Assembly (NCBI RefSeq): GCF_002272075.1
Contig: NZ_NPBJ01000023.1
Coordinates: 124,001-188,000, forward strand
From: Terribacillus saccharophilus
Lineage (GTDB): Bacteria > Bacillota > Bacilli > Bacillales > Amphibacillaceae
Direction: 5' to 3'
Length of the DNA: 64,000 nt
A model generated the notes under the pieces. That model was given only the letters and a program-made list of their open reading frames with translations. It was not told the origin of the DNA and ran no database searches. The translations under genes and the position numbers were made by a program. This document shows, one piece after another, positions 1-9,114 of the stretch. The stretch's first letter is position 1; every line of letters starts with the position of its first letter.

Positions 1-157
1 TATTCCTTCCATATCCGCATCCAGGTACGAATAACTGCTTCGCTTGATCCGCCGCAAAATATGGATAAGCCATCACAGCTGATGGTGTTGCTTCCGTTCC
101 CCAAATGTCCCCTGCTTCAAAACGACTATTCCAATATGTTTGTAACATCATACTCAT
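1..157 (-). CDS. Class I SAM-dependent methyltransferase, N-terminal fragment
   Basis: The gene runs off the left edge, so only the first 52 residues are visible. The start ATG at 157 follows a GGGGG ribosome site about 8 bases upstream. The fragment has an early WNSRFEAGDIWG stretch and ends in VPGCGYGRN, which looks like glycine-rich motif I (SAM binding) of class I methyltransferases. This pattern resembles thiopurine/TehB-like methyltransferases, but the substrate cannot be judged from the fragment. Family call fairly sure; function unknown. Confidence 0.6.
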   Translation of the reverse strand, partial: MSMMLQTYWNSRFEAGDIWGTEATPSAVMAYPYFAADQAKQLFVPGCGYGRN

Positions 158-315
158 AGCGCCATTTCCCCCAGCATAGAGTTATATATACTTTCGGTAA
201 ATTATTTTACAAAGAATTTACTAAGCATAGTGTAACATTTTTGGACAAGGTTGAAAGGGTTATTTTCAAAAAAGATTGTAAAGAAATAATTACTACAATT
301 TGTGCATTTCTTCAC

Positions 316-834
316 TTATTCCCACTCTTCCCGAAGCAGTCCCATCCGAATAGAATCATAATACTTCCCATTATAATATCTGCATTTTCTCATACGGGCT
401 TCCATCGTCATACCAAGTTTTTCTCCTAGCCTCACCATCCGCTTATTCCCTGACCAAGTTGTATAGCCTACCCTCGCAATTGGAAGCGTGTGGAATAGAT
501 GTGTAATCCATTGCCGGAGTGCCGCTGTTCCGTACCCTCCATTCCAATAAGCAGGAACATAGATTGTGATGCCCATCTCCAGCCACTTGGAAGGCTCATG
601 TTCCCAGTAATATCCTACCGTCCCAATGATAGTTCCATCTGTTTCAACCACCCATTGACCCGGAGCGTTTTCTCCAAAGCGATAGGTAGCCAAAAACTCT
701 TCCTTTGGGACGTGAACTAACGGGAAATAAGGTGCATCCCATTTTTTCCACTCTGGCTCTTTTTCTCCATATTTCAGCTCCCAAAGAATCGGTCCGTCTT
801 CTTCTCTCGCTGGTCTGATTTTAACATTAGTCAT
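316..834 (-). CDS. GNAT family N-acetyltransferase (RimJ/RimL-like)
   Basis: A 172-residue protein of the Acetyltransf_3 type. It probably moves an acetyl group from acetyl-CoA to a small molecule or protein N-terminus. The central part carries the MGITIYVPAYWNGGYG stretch, which fits the acetyl-CoA pyrophosphate loop (Q/R-x-x-G-x-G/A region). The C-terminus has the usual LGEKLGMTMEARMR ending. Two ATGs are adjacent at 837 and 834; the second is better spaced (7 bases) from GGAGG. The start overlaps the stop of the upstream nucleotidyltransferase-like gene, so it is translationally coupled and last in a four-gene operon. Substrate unknown. Confidence 0.75.
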   Translation of the reverse strand: MTNVKIRPAREEDGPILWELKYGEKEPEWKKWDAPYFPLVHVPKEEFLATYRFGENAPGQWVVETDGTIIGTVGYYWEHEPSKWLEMGITIYVPAYWNGGYGTAALRQWITHLFHTLPIARVGYTTWSGNKRMVRLGEKLGMTMEARMRKCRYYNGKYYDSIRMGLLREEWE

Positions 835-1397
835 CATTTATCCTCCACTCGAACATGCGGCCACAGCCGCTGCCAGTTTTTCTGTTTTACTCTTTTCAGA
901 TAGATAGGATGATAGCTTGCGCCCTTCACGTATAATGGAGTCGGCGCAATACGGCAAGCTAGTAAATCCTCCACTCCATATGGCGCAAGTAAACGCAGCT
1001 TCCCTACCTCAAAAGTTACACCAATGCTGGTAGCTGTTTCCGGATAACATGCAATAGCATGCTCCGTATCTCGAAAAGCAGGCATCCTATTGACTTCATG
1101 CATTCTTGCCTGGTTTTTCACTGACCACGGTACATCTGGTAACATTTGCAGCAGCATATTTTCATATTTCTTTTCTGTCACTTCATCTGTATCAGAAGCA
1201 TCAAAATACACGACATCTACATCCGGAAGCGGAGTACGCCGCGTATACCCAAGTTGGACATCCCAAACCTTTGATCTGACAAAACCGGCACTTATACAGA
1301 AATCAGGCAGTTGTAACCTTGCTGCCGCTCCGAGTACTTCCATCATCCATTTGTCTTGTCTGATTGCTTTTAGTACATCTGCTTCTGTTTTAAGCAT
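834..1397 (-). CDS. Nucleotidyltransferase-like family protein (NTP_transf_6 / DUF925)
   Basis: A 187-residue protein matching the family annotated as nucleotidyltransferase-like (PF06042). Visible marks are the N-terminal segment with ISAGFVRSKVWD and the PLPDVDVVYFD motif, where the paired Asp residues sit at the place of metal-binding carboxylates of the polymerase-beta fold. No biochemical role is established. It overlaps the upstream hydrolase by 8 bases and the downstream acetyltransferase by a few bases, so the genes are co-translated. An AGAGGA ribosome site precedes the ATG. Confidence 0.75.
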   Translation of the reverse strand: MLKTEADVLKAIRQDKWMMEVLGAAARLQLPDFCISAGFVRSKVWDVQLGYTRRTPLPDVDVVYFDASDTDEVTEKKYENMLLQMLPDVPWSVKNQARMHEVNRMPAFRDTEHAIACYPETATSIGVTFEVGKLRLLAPYGVEDLLACRIAPTPLYVKGASYHPIYLKRVKQKNWQRLWPHVRVEDK

Positions 1398-2229
1398 AAG
1401 ACGCGTTCCTCTTTAGATAAGCGGCAATATATTGATGGGTATCCTCTCGGAATTGGACAAAGTGAGTTCCTGATACTTTTTTGAGCAGTACATGCTCGTT
1501 ATGCTTTGCTTCTGCTGCCTTTTGACTTCTGATTGCTTCCTTTTCGTCTATACCTGCAAAATCTGCCCAAATGAGTAATGTACTAACCTTTAACTCATGA
1601 GTCAGCTTAGGTAAATTCGTACGGTAATAAAGCATGTATAGATTGATTGCTGCATCAGATATAGTTGGCATATTATCAAACATTTGCTTGATATACTGAT
1701 TTGGATCTGTCTGATGAGTTTCACAAAAACGATGCAATAATTCCCTCGTATCGTTTGGACTGCGGAAAAGTTTTGCTAATCGACCATTAGTAGGTGCAGG
1801 TAAAAATCTATGTACGAGGGAAATGAAGGGCAGTACCAACCCCAGCACTCCGAATTCACTTACTGGAAAAGTGCCAAGTGCCTTATGTCCAGCATCAAGG
1901 AGTATAAGCTTGTCTATCTTTTCTGGATTGTGCAGTGCAAAAGATATGGCAGCAAGTCCTCCTAATGAATGACCAATGATGGATAATCTCTCTAAGCGTT
2001 GTGCATCTGCGTAACTTTTCACCCACTCAGCGAGCTTCTTCACAGAAATTGACTTCTCGATTCCATCACTTTGACCAAGTCCTGGAAGATCAAGTAAATG
2101 AACAGCATATCCTTCCTCCAATTGATCAGCCAATTGCTGCCCCTGATTTCCAGTAAAGTCTGCACTAGGCAAAAACAATACTGGTTTGCCCTCCCCTATT
2201 ATCTCAGCATGTATTTTATTCAGGCTCAT
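1390..2229 (-). CDS. Alpha/beta hydrolase
   Basis: A 279-residue alpha/beta-hydrolase fold enzyme. The nucleophile elbow is IGHSLGG (Ser in GHSLG), an LDLPGLGQSDG loop precedes it, and a late GTHFVQF supplies the probable catalytic His. The ATG at 2229 was chosen because GGAGG lies 9 bases before it; an in-frame ATG at 2259 has no site. The gene starts inside the end of the upstream ATL gene (14-base overlap). No signal peptide is visible, so it is cytoplasmic. Substrate unknown; esterase or lactonase activity is possible. Confidence 0.8.
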   Translation of the reverse strand: MSLNKIHAEIIGEGKPVLFLPSADFTGNQGQQLADQLEEGYAVHLLDLPGLGQSDGIEKSISVKKLAEWVKSYADAQRLERLSIIGHSLGGLAAISFALHNPEKIDKLILLDAGHKALGTFPVSEFGVLGLVLPFISLVHRFLPAPTNGRLAKLFRSPNDTRELLHRFCETHQTDPNQYIKQMFDNMPTISDAAINLYMLYYRTNLPKLTHELKVSTLLIWADFAGIDEKEAIRSQKAAEAKHNEHVLLKKVSGTHFVQFREDTHQYIAAYLKRNASYA

Positions 2230-2521
2230 ACCGATACACCTCCAAATCGACACGGCCATTCAAGATTTCCAGGCCTTCTTCATACAATCTCTCCAGCTGT
2301 TCGTTTCGTGTCTCTTCGTCTTGTATCTTTAGCTTTCCATCGGCACTGATGACGCGATGCCACGGAAGATCATGTTTCCTGCTCATGCTATGTAATATTC
2401 GTGATACTTGCCTAGCTCCGCGTGCTTTTCCTGCCGCTGCACCGATTTGGCCGTAGGTCATTACTTTTCCATTTGGTATCGACTTGATGATACCAATCAC
2501 ATTCTCGGTGAAGGGATCCAT
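2216..2521 (-). CDS. Alkyltransferase-like (ATL) DNA-lesion recognition protein
   Basis: A 101-residue protein equal to the DNA-binding C-terminal domain of O6-alkylguanine-DNA alkyltransferases. The active-site PCHRV motif of true MGMT reads PWHRV here, so the acceptor Cys is Trp and no alkyl transfer can occur. This is the hallmark of ATL proteins (E. coli YbaZ, yeast Atl1), which bind O6-alkylguanine, flip it and recruit nucleotide excision repair. GKVMTYGQIG and the ARQVSRIL recognition helix are intact. AGGAGG precedes the ATG. First gene of a tight four-gene operon. Confidence 0.88.
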   Translation of the reverse strand: MDPFTENVIGIIKSIPNGKVMTYGQIGAAAGKARGARQVSRILHSMSRKHDLPWHRVISADGKLKIQDEETRNEQLERLYEEGLEILNGRVDLEVYRYEPE

Positions 2522-2691
2522 TATATACCCTCCTTTTTTTAGAACTATCTGTCAATTATTATAGCAAACTTCCAGCTGCTGTGAAATTCACACGGAAATA
2601 TGATAGACTCTATCTGAATAGTCTAAGTAGGTCAACTTCTGTTTAACATCTTGCTGGAAGGGCTATGTAGTAAACGAGAGGAGAATGTGTG

Positions 2692-3057
2692 ATGAAGCAT
2701 ATTGTATTTTTTGACGCAAGCTGTCCACTTTGTTCAACTGCAAAGCAAGTAATTCAAAAATTAGACTGGTTAGATAATGTGAAATGGATTCCGGCACAAA
2801 ATATCGAGAATTACGAGCGTTTCCGTTTCCTTGCCAAAGGGGATGTGTATGACCGTATTCATATGATGTCTTTCAAAGGTGATATCTACAAAGGACATGA
2901 AACTGTGAAAAAGGTTTTGACACTGCTGCCTGTTACCGCAGTGTTAGGATGGATTCTGCATCTTCCGTTCCTTGACCCTTATTTGGAATCCCTATATAAA
3001 TGGGTGTCTGATAACCGCCATGACTGGTTCGGCACAAAACAACTAAAAGCAATTTAA
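2692..3057 (+). CDS. DCC-family thiol-disulfide oxidoreductase-like protein (DUF393)
   Basis: A 121-residue protein with the family-defining FFDASCPLCS motif at the N-terminus (DxxCPLC), followed by the WIPAQN and short hydrophobic segments common to DUF393. The CxxC is redox-like, but the physiological partner of this family is not known. The ATG at 2692 is 8 bases after GGAG; a GTG directly before it (2689) is an alternative. It stands alone between divergent and convergent neighbours and ends in a terminator shared with spoVR. Confidence 0.75.
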   Translation: MKHIVFFDASCPLCSTAKQVIQKLDWLDNVKWIPAQNIENYERFRFLAKGDVYDRIHMMSFKGDIYKGHETVKKVLTLLPVTAVLGWILHLPFLDPYLESLYKWVSDNRHDWFGTKQLKAI

Positions 3058-3087
3058 AAAGAAGGGGCAGCCGCCCCTTCTTTTTTT
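3056..3087. terminator. Bidirectional intrinsic terminator
   Basis: An 8-bp stem GAAGGGGC / GCCCCTTC with a 4-base loop, flanked by A5 and T7. It lies between the convergent DCC gene and spoVR and serves both strands. Confidence 0.9.
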
Positions 3088-4492
3088 ACAGGTACTTCTT
3101 CAATACTCGTTTTCCTTCATAGCTGAATAACACATGTTTTCCCTCGATATACGTCTCCATATGAACGAACCGTCCCCATAGCTGATAAAAGTAAGGCAAT
3201 GTCCGCTCAAGATACGTCAAATCCAATTCGACACCTTCATAATGATGCTTCAGATACAGCTCACCATTAGACATGTAATCGCCATCTGTTACGGTCAAAT
3301 AAGGAAAACCTCCATTCACCCGCATCGTGATCAGCTGATCGCGTACCGCTTCCCAGTCTTTATCGGTGATTTTATATTCATTGCCTTGTTTCTGGAACAA
3401 ATACATATCTTCCCGGTATACAAGATCTTTAGTCAGGTAATTTCGCAGGAAGGAGATATCCGATTCTATCTCCCGAACCTCAAACATCTTCTCCCTGCCG
3501 GAGCCTGGCTTCACACCATATCGTTTCATTTCTTCGGTTGGATTGTCGTACCGCTCTTCGATATCTTCAAAAATCTTGATGCCAAGATAATATGGATTAA
3601 TCTGGGATGGAGACGGCTGCACAACACCAGCATTGAGCTTTGCATACTCGATTGCTTCATCACTTGTCAGATCCATCTCACGGAGAATGCGAGCATGCCA
3701 GTAGGAAGCCCAGCCTTCATTCATGATCTTTGTCTCGAGCTGCGGCCAGAAATACAGCATTTCCTCCCGCATCATGGTCAGGATATCCCGCTGCCAGTCT
3801 TCTAAAGTTCGGCTGTATTCCTCTATGAACAGAAGAATATCTTTTTCTGGACGAGGCGGAAATGCTTTACGTTTTCTTTCATTTTTATCTTTTGATTTAC
3901 CTCGGTCAACAAACCAAATATCATCATATTCCGTCGCTCTCTCCGGACTTTCTTCTGCCTCATCGCCGGCTTCCCAACCAAGCTTCGGGCGCAGCAAGGA
4001 CGGATCGATATGCTCCTGTATTGCCAGCACGGCATCGAGGAAATCCTCCACTTCTTTCTTGCCGAATTCTTTTTCGTATGCAGCAACTCTTTCTGCAGTA
4101 GCTGCCATACTATCGACCATATTCCGATTTGTATTCTGGAATCGGACATTATTTTTAAAGAAATCACAATGGGCAAGCACATGAGCAACAATCAATTTAT
4201 TCTGAACAAGACTATTGGAATTTAATAAGAAGGCATAACAAGGATTGCTATTGATAACAAGCTCATAAATCTTACTCAAACCAAGGTCATATTGCAGCTT
4301 CATCTTATGAAACTGTTTCCCGAAGCTCCAATGCGTGAATCTCGTCGGCATCCCATAAGCACCGAATGTATAAATGATGTCAGCAGGACATATTTCGTAG
4401 CGCATCGGGTAGAAATCCAGACCGAAGCCCTTAGCGATTTCCGTTATTTCCCCAATTGCCCTTTCCAATGCGTGTGTGTCGGATTGCAGCAC
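3086..4492 (-). CDS. spoVR: SpoVR family sporulation protein
   Basis: A 468-residue protein of the SpoVR family, involved in spore cortex formation in B. subtilis; biochemical activity is still unclear. Family stretches seen are [29 protein letters not shown] and [14 protein letters not shown] with conserved His and Glu. The start is GTG at 4492 behind AAAGGGGAG; no ATG with a site is near. In many bacteria this gene sits with the kinase prkA/yeaG and with yhbH/yeaH. Here those two are in the same window but about 24 and 41 kb away. Confidence 0.92.
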   Translation of the reverse strand: MLQSDTHALERAIGEITEIAKGFGLDFYPMRYEICPADIIYTFGAYGMPTRFTHWSFGKQFHKMKLQYDLGLSKIYELVINSNPCYAFLLNSNSLVQNKLIVAHVLAHCDFFKNNVRFQNTNRNMVDSMAATAERVAAYEKEFGKKEVEDFLDAVLAIQEHIDPSLLRPKLGWEAGDEAEESPERATEYDDIWFVDRGKSKDKNERKRKAFPPRPEKDILLFIEEYSRTLEDWQRDILTMMREEMLYFWPQLETKIMNEGWASYWHARILREMDLTSDEAIEYAKLNAGVVQPSPSQINPYYLGIKIFEDIEERYDNPTEEMKRYGVKPGSGREKMFEVREIESDISFLRNYLTKDLVYREDMYLFQKQGNEYKITDKDWEAVRDQLITMRVNGGFPYLTVTDGDYMSNGELYLKHHYEGVELDLTYLERTLPYFYQLWGRFVHMETYIEGKHVLFSYEGKRVLKKYL

Positions 4493-4600
4493 GGGCTTTC
4501 TCCCCTTTGTACGTAATAGTACTCATACATATGCTATGAAGGCAGAAAAAAGACTTCTTACCTGCTCTTTATTACAACAATGGCTGTATTGTTTGATTCC

Positions 4601-5539
4601 TTAATTCATGCACTTAAAACCGATTTTGAAGCTTGTTTTTACGTACGGAGTGCTTTGTAATGAAATAGAGCCATCCATCTGTTCAACCAGTCTTTTTGTA
4701 ATGGTCAAGCCTAATCCGCTTCCTTGGTATTGCTTATTTCTTGAGTCTTCCATCGTATACATTCGCTCAAACACATGATCCTGCTGCGATTCACTTATAC
4801 CTCTGCCTTTATCGTAAACTTCTATATAAGCCGTACCTTCTGTTTTGCTTAACTTTAAACCAATCAATTTCCCTTCAAAGCCATAGGAGATTGCATTCGA
4901 AACAAGGTTATTCAAAACTCTGATGATTGCCTCTTCATTACCCATTACATGGATCGGAAACTCAGGAATATCGATTGCTATGTCAAACGCTTCATTCTGC
5001 AAGATACTTGAAAAGTCCAAGATGACTTTTCGTGATAATTCACAGATATCCAGTTTTCCAAGTTCTAGTTCTTTATCGCCCGACTCAAGCTTTGCCAGTT
5101 CAAAAAAACGATTGATCAAATCTAGGACTTCTGCTGATTTGATCTTCAGTGTATGCAGCATCCCCACTAGTTTTTCTTCGCTTAGATCTTTTTCATTTTC
5201 CGCGATCTCGATATAACCTAATATAACTGTAAGAGGCGTTTTCAGGTCATGCGATATATTAGACAGCATCTTTCTCATGGAACGTTCTATATTGGTATAG
5301 TCAGCAGCTACTTGATGCCTCCTGTCGAGCAGTAGATTTAATTTGATCAAAAGACTTTGCACTTGTTTCACATCAGTATGAAGCAATATCCTTTCATTGC
5401 CGTTTGTATCTGCAATATGGTTCAGCTTATCTTCTATGTAAGTCAGGTCTGTAAGAACTTTTCTCTTACTTTTAAAAAGGATTACATTCAACACCAGTGA
5501 TAGCAGGAATAAAAATAAAAAAAGAAAAGCCATATTCAT
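4601..5539 (-). CDS. Sensor histidine kinase, single short membrane anchor
   Basis: A 312-residue kinase. Residues about 3-22 form one hydrophobic helix; there is no extracellular sensor domain. The dimerisation box is SNISHDLKTPLT (phospho-acceptor His about 97), followed by the N box NLVSNAISYG and the G boxes GRGISE and GSGLGLTI. Kinases this poor in sensor sequence usually sit beside an ABC exporter that does the sensing (BceS/BcrS-like systems), and such an exporter is the next operon. The start overlaps the response-regulator stop by ATGA, so the two are coupled. Signal likely a cell-envelope antimicrobial, by inference. Confidence 0.85.
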   Translation of the reverse strand: MNMAFLFLFLFLLSLVLNVILFKSKRKVLTDLTYIEDKLNHIADTNGNERILLHTDVKQVQSLLIKLNLLLDRRHQVAADYTNIERSMRKMLSNISHDLKTPLTVILGYIEIAENEKDLSEEKLVGMLHTLKIKSAEVLDLINRFFELAKLESGDKELELGKLDICELSRKVILDFSSILQNEAFDIAIDIPEFPIHVMGNEEAIIRVLNNLVSNAISYGFEGKLIGLKLSKTEGTAYIEVYDKGRGISESQQDHVFERMYTMEDSRNKQYQGSGLGLTITKRLVEQMDGSISLQSTPYVKTSFKIGFKCMN

Positions 5540-6228
5540 AACTCTCCTAACTTATATCCGATTCCCCACAACGTTTTGATATACTTCGGATTGGATGGAT
5601 CGTCTTCAATCTTCTCCCTAAGACGCCTGATATGCACATTGATCACATTCTCATCGCCATGATATTCTTCTCGCCAAATGGCATGATAGAGCTGAGACTT
5701 CGTATATACATTGGATGGATTCAAGATGAATAATTTCAAAATGCTGAATTCCTTTGCCGTAAGGTTGATCTCTTTATTAAATTTCCTTATAGCAAAATTA
5801 TCGACATCGATTGTCAAATCACCAATCTGCACCAGTCTTTTACTCTCCGCTGAGGCTAAATAATGCTTTTCTCTCCGCATGATTGCTTTGATCCTGGCTG
5901 TCAGTTCCAATACGGAGAATGGCTTGGCAATATAATCATCGGCCCCTAATCCCAAACCGATTACTTTATCCGTTTCCTCCCCTTTAGCCGACATAATCAG
6001 GACAGGGACCATACTATTCTCTCGTATCTTTTTTAAGCACTCAAAGCCATCTATTTTCGGTAGCATCAAATCAAGCAGAATAACATCATACCTATTCATG
6101 CTAAAGCGAATCAACGCTTCCTCTCCATCATATGCTGCTGTAACTCCATAGCCCTCTTTTGCTAAACTCTCTGTCACCATTTTGCTAATATACATATCAT
6201 CTTCCACAATCAATACTTTCTGATTCAA
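5536..6228 (-). CDS. OmpR-family response regulator
   Basis: A 230-residue regulator: receiver domain 1-115 with the acidic pair ED(10-11), phospho-acceptor Asp53 in ILLDLMLP and Lys in YIAKPF, then a winged-helix DNA-binding domain ending NVHIRRLREKIE...IGYKLGEL. The start is TTG at 6228 behind AGGGGTGG. OmpR-type regulators bind direct repeats of about 10-11 bp. Such triple repeats occur before the ABC operon and the DUF4097 gene just upstream, which are its likely targets. Confidence 0.9.
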   Translation of the reverse strand: MNQKVLIVEDDMYISKMVTESLAKEGYGVTAAYDGEEALIRFSMNRYDVILLDLMLPKIDGFECLKKIRENSMVPVLIMSAKGEETDKVIGLGLGADDYIAKPFSVLELTARIKAIMRREKHYLASAESKRLVQIGDLTIDVDNFAIRKFNKEINLTAKEFSILKLFILNPSNVYTKSQLYHAIWREEYHGDENVINVHIRRLREKIEDDPSNPKYIKTLWGIGYKLGEL

Positions 6229-6268
6229 TACGCCACCCCTATACTTAAGAAAAATAAGGAAATCTATC

Positions 6269-6280
6269 TTTTTTATACCA
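6269..6280 (-). promoter_or_regulatory. Candidate extended -10 promoter of the two-component operon
   Basis: On the minus strand TGGTATAAA forms an extended -10 about 45 bases before the response-regulator start. No good -35 is visible. Because a terminator separates it from the ABC operon, the two-component genes probably have their own transcript. The triple 11-bp repeat seen at the two neighbouring promoters is absent here. Confidence 0.4.
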
Positions 6281-6344
6281 TATGTTCAGAGGCTAAAGCT
6301 GTTATCAGAAGCAATAGGGAATATTGAAATTATCTATAGCAAGC

Positions 6345-6375
6345 AAAAATGCTGCCCCTGATTTGGGACAGCATT
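6345..6375 (-). terminator. Terminator of the ABC exporter operon
   Basis: Stem AATGCTG-CCC / GGG-CAGCATT followed on the minus strand by a short T run. It lies just after the permease stop and separates it from the response regulator. Confidence 0.75.
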
Positions 6376-6392
6376 CTCTAGTTCTTTTTCTA

Positions 6393-7097
6393 TTAGGCAA
6401 TATCTCGTTTATCGATATGGTGATAAGAGAAATAAGCAATAAGCAGACCGAATATGCAAAGCGCAAGAGGCACCCATATGAATTCGAATAAGCTCATCGT
6501 ACTATCACCATTCGATACCGTCCCGTTGATTAAAACACCAATTAGGACAGACCATGTAATAGTTGCAGCAGTCGATTTCTTTCTCATGCCGAAAAACAAC
6601 GGAATCAAGCTGACTCCAGCAGTCATCAATGCGTTTACAAGCGTCATTGGAAAAGCAGATACCATGTCATCCCTATTAACTGGTGCTTCAAAAAGGTATA
6701 CATGTGGACTTATTAAATAAATCATTATGTTTGTCACGACTGTAGCAAATATAATACTAAAGAAGCAGAAGGCAAACACGATAATCAATTTTGCTTTCAT
6801 CAATTTCTTACGCTGTATCGGATAAGTGAATAATAGATGAATGGTACCTGATCTGTATTCTTCAATTACGATACGCGAAAGAATAACACCTGCAAAAATC
6901 AAGAAAACAGTCCTGATGAATATATCAGCTAGTGACATAAATGATTGATAATCTGGAAACATAGATTCGACTTCATTTCTGGAGCCCCACCCCATAAGCC
7001 CCACTACAGTAAATATCATGATAATACAAATCATGATCCCCGGAACATAGCCAGCTAATTTATGTTTTTTATACTCTAGTTTCATTAACTTAAACAA
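6393..7097 (-). CDS. ABC-2 type transporter permease
   Basis: A 234-residue membrane protein with about six hydrophobic segments and the early LEYKKHKLAGY amphipathic stretch typical of the small permeases paired with BcrA-like ATPases. It includes the coupling segment YRSGTIHLLFTYPIQRKKLM. The start is probably TTG at 7097, nine bases after GGAGGA; an ATG four codons later is the alternative. With the ATPase it likely exports or detoxifies a cell-envelope-active peptide. Substrate not deducible. Confidence 0.8.
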   Translation of the reverse strand: MFKLMKLEYKKHKLAGYVPGIMICIIMIFTVVGLMGWGSRNEVESMFPDYQSFMSLADIFIRTVFLIFAGVILSRIVIEEYRSGTIHLLFTYPIQRKKLMKAKLIIVFAFCFFSIIFATVVTNIMIYLISPHVYLFEAPVNRDDMVSAFPMTLVNALMTAGVSLIPLFFGMRKKSTAATITWSVLIGVLINGTVSNGDSTMSLFEFIWVPLALCIFGLLIAYFSYHHIDKRDIA

Positions 7098-7142
7098 GGT
7101 TCAAATTCCTCCGTTCATAGTTTAAAAGGCTCGAGATGATAC

Positions 7143-8069
7143 TTATGAAATCTGTATGTCCTTTTCATTCATTGTGTTCAAGAAGTACTCTTCCAATGAA
7201 CTATGTTTCTTATTGATACTGTCAATCCCAATATCATGTAATACAAAAGCTTTCGATAATTGCGACTGGGTCAAATCAACATCATAGATCCTAATTGTCT
7301 GCTCGCCGAATACCTTATAGTTATGCACCTTCAACTTCTCCTCGAGTACGTAAACTGCCTTTTTAACATCTTGTACCGCGACTTCAATATATTCTGTTTG
7401 TTCGCCATTGATACTTTTCATTGTTACTTCTTTTATCAATTTTCCATGTTGGATGATACCTATTGTATCCGCCATCTGCTCCATCTCAGCCAGGATATGA
7501 CTCGACACAATCAATGTGACGCCATACTCCCGGCAAAGCAATTTGAATAGTTCCCTTAAATCTTTAATGCCTACTGGGTCGAGACCATTGATCGGCTCAT
7601 CCAATACAAGCAGCTCAGGTTTTGTAGAAATTGCTCTCGCAATTCCTAGTCTTTGCTTCATTCCTAAAGAAAAATCCTTAACTTTTTTGTTGTCTATAGT
7701 ATGTAGTTTAACGAGCTCCAAAGCTTCTTCAATTGCCTTTTCATCGTAATATCCCATGTATTCACAGTGTAATTCCAAATTCTCCCGGGCATTCAGCCGC
7801 TCATAGAAAATAGGATACTCGATGATAGTGCCCATCCTTTTCAATACCTCTACAGAAGTGTCCGTCAGCTTGCTTCCAAATATCTCAATCTCTCCACTTG
7901 TAGGTTTTATTAGATTCGTTATCATTCTCATAATGGTCGTCTTTCCCGCACCATTGGGTCCTAAAAATCCATAAATCTCTCCTTGTTTCACATGCATATC
8001 CACGCCCGAAACTACTTGTTTGCCATTGTACAATTTGGTTAGTTGATTTGTTTGCAAGATGTATGTCAT
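7143..8069 (-). CDS. ABC transporter ATP-binding protein (BcrA-like)
   Basis: A 308-residue ATPase: Walker A GPNGAGKTT (about 37-45), signature FSLGMKQRLGIARA, Walker B LLVLDEPINGLDP and switch SSHILAEME. The C-terminal 90 residues form the extra domain common in BcrA-type ATPases of bacitracin and lantibiotic exporters. AGAGGAG precedes the ATG. It is the first gene of a two-gene operon whose promoter carries the triple TTAAG/GTAAG repeat, so control by the adjacent response regulator is likely. Confidence 0.88.
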   Translation of the reverse strand: MTYILQTNQLTKLYNGKQVVSGVDMHVKQGEIYGFLGPNGAGKTTIMRMITNLIKPTSGEIEIFGSKLTDTSVEVLKRMGTIIEYPIFYERLNARENLELHCEYMGYYDEKAIEEALELVKLHTIDNKKVKDFSLGMKQRLGIARAISTKPELLVLDEPINGLDPVGIKDLRELFKLLCREYGVTLIVSSHILAEMEQMADTIGIIQHGKLIKEVTMKSINGEQTEYIEVAVQDVKKAVYVLEEKLKVHNYKVFGEQTIRIYDVDLTQSQLSKAFVLHDIGIDSINKKHSSLEEYFLNTMNEKDIQIS

Positions 8070-8098
8070 CTCGGTCTCTCCTCTCTGTTTCTACAACT

Positions 8099-8152
8099 AT
8101 TATACAAATCGGACTTTTCTTTTCCCTTACTAAATCCTTAATTCTTCCTTAA
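8099..8152 (-). promoter_or_regulatory. Promoter with three 11-bp-spaced regulator boxes (site 1)
   Basis: On the minus strand three boxes TTAAG, TTAAG and GTAAG occupy 8152-8148, 8141-8137 and 8130-8126, exactly 11 bp apart. They are followed after 21 bases by a -10 TATAAT at 8104-8099. No recognisable -35 exists where one should be; the last box overlaps that position. This is the architecture of an activator-dependent OmpR-family promoter. The same layout occurs before the DUF4097 gene. Confidence 0.72.
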
Positions 8153-8183
8153 ATTATGTTTTTGTTGATAACTCACTTTCACC

Positions 8184-8224
8184 AAAAAAACAAATGGTCA
8201 CATCCATATGATGACCTTTTGTTA
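8184..8224 (-). terminator. Terminator after the DUF4097 gene
   Basis: Minus-strand hairpin with arms AACAAA-GGTCA / TGACC-TTTGTT and a T7 tail. It lies between the DUF4097 stop and the regulated ABC promoter. Confidence 0.8.
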
Positions 8225-8238
8225 ACTTGAACGCATGA

Positions 8239-9114
8239 CTAATCAGTTACATTTATTTGCCCATCTTCACTTGTTAGATTTAACTCGTTAGTACCCTGAC
8301 CAACCTCTCCCTTCTTAAGGTTTTCAGTATCTTTGCTTTTCTTCAGTCCTTTTATATCAAGAGCTATATGAGAAGATACACTCTTCGCTGTTACTGATAG
8401 GGAAGTCGGAGCTTTTCTATAAGAAACTTCGATGTCACCTGCTTCCGTATTCACTTCTAAAGATTTCCCTTCATTTATTTCTTTGATTGATATTACTCCA
8501 TCTACAGAAGTAACTTTTGCCTCAGAACTATTTACATTTTTCATGTAGTTATCTCCACTAGTAGAAGTTATATCTAACTCATCAATAGAACTATCTTCAA
8601 CACTTATCATTCCATCCTTAGATGCAAACTTTCCTGTATCAGCTGAAACACCTTCAAATTTCCCATCACCCGCATTGCTTTCCACAACAATATGATCTGC
8701 TGAGATTTCACTCATTGCTATATTTCCATCTTCACTCGTCATTTCTATATTATTCACTCCTGATTCAGGTACATTTATATGGATACTGCCTTTCTTACCA
8801 AAAGTAAACCCTCCAAGAAAGCCATTCTGTTCCTGCTCGTTTTGTTTGATTACTAATGCTTCTCCTTCTCTCATGAATGTAACAGGGTTATCATCTATTT
8901 GCTTTCCTTCAGCAGAAATAGTTAACTCATTTGAATCACTCTTTTTAAAGCTTACCTCCCACGAATCACTATCTACTTTCAAACTTTCAATATTATCTGT
9001 GTTATAAGACTTATTCTTTTCAAAACTTTTTTCCTTTGCACTATAGTTATAGGCACTAAAAGCAAGTCCTCCAATTACAACGAGCGCTACTGAAGTCGAT
9101 ATAATTTTCTTCAA
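8239..9114 (-). CDS. DUF4097 / putative adhesin-fold membrane-anchored protein (LiaG-like)
   Basis: A 291-residue protein: an N-terminal hydrophobic helix (about 4-24) without a lipobox Cys, so a signal anchor, then repeated beta-strand turns (SEDGNIAMS, SKDGMISVE, TSVDGVISI, NTEAGDIEVS, TSEDGQINVTD) that give the DUF4097 right-handed beta fold. LiaG of the Bacillus Lia envelope-stress operon belongs to this family. The start is TTG at 9114 behind AGGAGGAAG. It has its own promoter with the same triple repeat as the ABC operon, which places it in the same regulon. Role probably in envelope-stress response; mechanism unknown. Confidence 0.8.
   Translation of the reverse strand: MKKIISTSVALVVIGGLAFSAYNYSAKEKSFEKNKSYNTDNIESLKVDSDSWEVSFKKSDSNELTISAEGKQIDDNPVTFMREGEALVIKQNEQEQNGFLGGFTFGKKGSIHINVPESGVNNIEMTSEDGNIAMSEISADHIVVESNAGDGKFEGVSADTGKFASKDGMISVEDSSIDELDITSTSGDNYMKNVNSSEAKVTSVDGVISIKEINEGKSLEVNTEAGDIEVSYRKAPTSLSVTAKSVSSHIALDIKGLKKSKDTENLKKGEVGQGTNELNLTSEDGQINVTD

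Noticed and set aside
3242-3805. A 187-codon plus-strand frame inside spoVR
   Set aside because: It lies wholly antisense to a clear spoVR gene and has neither a ribosome site nor a recognisable domain.
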